DNA of 64,000 nucleotides from Mycobacterium parmense (lineage in GTDB: Bacteria; Actinomycetota; Actinomycetes; Mycobacteriales; Mycobacteriaceae). The stretch covers positions 4,960,001 through 5,024,000 of the forward strand of contig NZ_AP022614.1 in NCBI RefSeq assembly GCF_010730575.1, read 5' to 3'. Below are positions 63,540-64,000 of this stretch, piece after piece. Made by a program: the position numbers and the translations under genes. Numbering within the stretch: the stretch's first letter is position 1; each line of letters starts with the position of its first letter. Under the pieces are notes generated by a model. It ran no database searches. It saw nothing but the letters and a program-made list of their open reading frames with translations, and had not been told where the DNA came from.

Positions 63540-63842
63540 ATGGCGTTGAACGCCGATGTCGCCCAGATGCTTTCGGGCGCAAGTCAATTGTCGAACATTC
63601 AACAAGAGGTGCTGTCGGCGTTGGGCCGTTATGTCACCATGAACCAGAACCTCACCGGTACTGGGTTTAGTGGTGATGCGGCGCTGGCCTCCATGGCCAC
63701 CACCGAGGACATCAACCGGACCGGCCAACAGGTCAGCCAGCGGTTTCAGAGCGTCATCGACATAATGAAGCGCTCGGCGCACCAGTACCAAGAAACGAAC
63801 GCGCAGAACCGCGCGGCGCTGGGCTCCATCCAGTCGACCTGA
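63540..63842 (+). CDS. esxB: EsxB-like WXG100 protein
   Basis: This 100-aa protein has the helix-turn-helix size of WXG100 proteins. The W-x-G turn is replaced by GFSGD (42-46), and the C-terminal end carries QYQETNAQNRAAL. It fits CFP-10-like substrates of plasmid ESX systems. AAGGAGA lies upstream of ATG 63540. It precedes an EsxA-like gene, the normal order. Confidence 0.9.
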   Translation: MALNADVAQMLSGASQLSNIQQEVLSALGRYVTMNQNLTGTGFSGDAALASMATTEDINRTGQQVSQRFQSVIDIMKRSAHQYQETNAQNRAALGSIQST

Positions 63843-63890
63843 CCGCGGCCAATCTTTCAGACATCGAACGACTTTCAGAGGAGAATGGTT

Positions 63891-64000
63891 ATGGATTCAA
63901 TGCGTTACGACCACGCCATGATCGCCGATCACGTGTCGGCCCAGGCGCAGCTGGTCGCTCACATGAACGATCTGCGTACCCGGGCCATGGGAACAATCAA
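63891..64000 (+). CDS. esxA: EsxA-like protein, N-terminal part (cut by window end)
   Basis: ATG 63891 has AGAGGAG seven bases upstream and opens a frame reading MDSMRYDHAMIADHVSAQAQ and on to the window edge (about 36 residues). The helical start matches EsxA-like partners. The WXG turn lies beyond the window. It is 48 bases after esxB. Confidence 0.8.
   Translation, partial: MDSMRYDHAMIADHVSAQAQLVAHMNDLRTRAMGTI

Overview
The window is a piece of a high-GC mycobacterial chromosome. Mycothiol synthase (mshD), LmeA, GlnR, a phosphate-specific transport operon, DesA1 and PE/PPE/Esx proteins all point to Mycobacterium. Gene order in the first 23 kb follows the M. tuberculosis Rv0808-Rv0831c segment (recalled, not searched), but with a full pstSCAB operon between mshD and phoU as in many non-tuberculous species.

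Region 1 (1-23.3 kb) is core chromosome: the purF end and purM, a YgfZ-like protein, pabC, a sulfur/thioredoxin cluster (nitrobindin, DUF1416, DUF4395, ThiX) with a polycysteine leader ORF, lmeA, glnR-mshD, pstSCAB, phoU, a LytR-CpsA-Psr ligase, dus-desA1, a TetR/MpaB divergent pair, a histidine-rich protein, a deaminase, a methyltransferase and a TIGR04255-type protein. Region 2 (23.4-23.9 kb) is a four-tRNA cluster (Lys on the minus strand; Glu, Asp and Phe on the plus strand).

Region 3 (23.9 kb to the window end) looks like an integrated mobile element inserted by the tRNA cluster and running past the window. It opens with an orphan HipA-like kinase, an IS256-family insertion sequence (IS1081-like) and a tyrosine integrase with an excisionase. 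Plasmid-like functions follow: ParA/ParB with palindromic candidate parS sites, a tandem duplication encoding two T7SS-type secreted wall hydrolases with one shared N-terminus and two different catalytic modules, an XRE regulator, a WhiB-like protein, a stand-alone NusA KH-domain protein, and a ~1,830-aa methylase-helicase. From about 43 kb a type VII secretion (ESX) locus runs on the plus strand: Esp-like genes, small coupled ORFs, paired membrane proteins, then (after an inverted toxin-antitoxin pair) eccB, a split eccC, an HTH regulator, PE, PPE, esxB and the start of esxA. The order matches plasmid-borne ESX systems, so the element reads as a chromosomally integrated, plasmid-derived ESX island. 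No relaxase, type IV secretion gene or replication initiator is visible in the window.

All calls come from reading the sequence and from remembered family features; no database search was run. Start codons were chosen by ribosome-binding site, overlap with the upstream gene, and homologue length as remembered.
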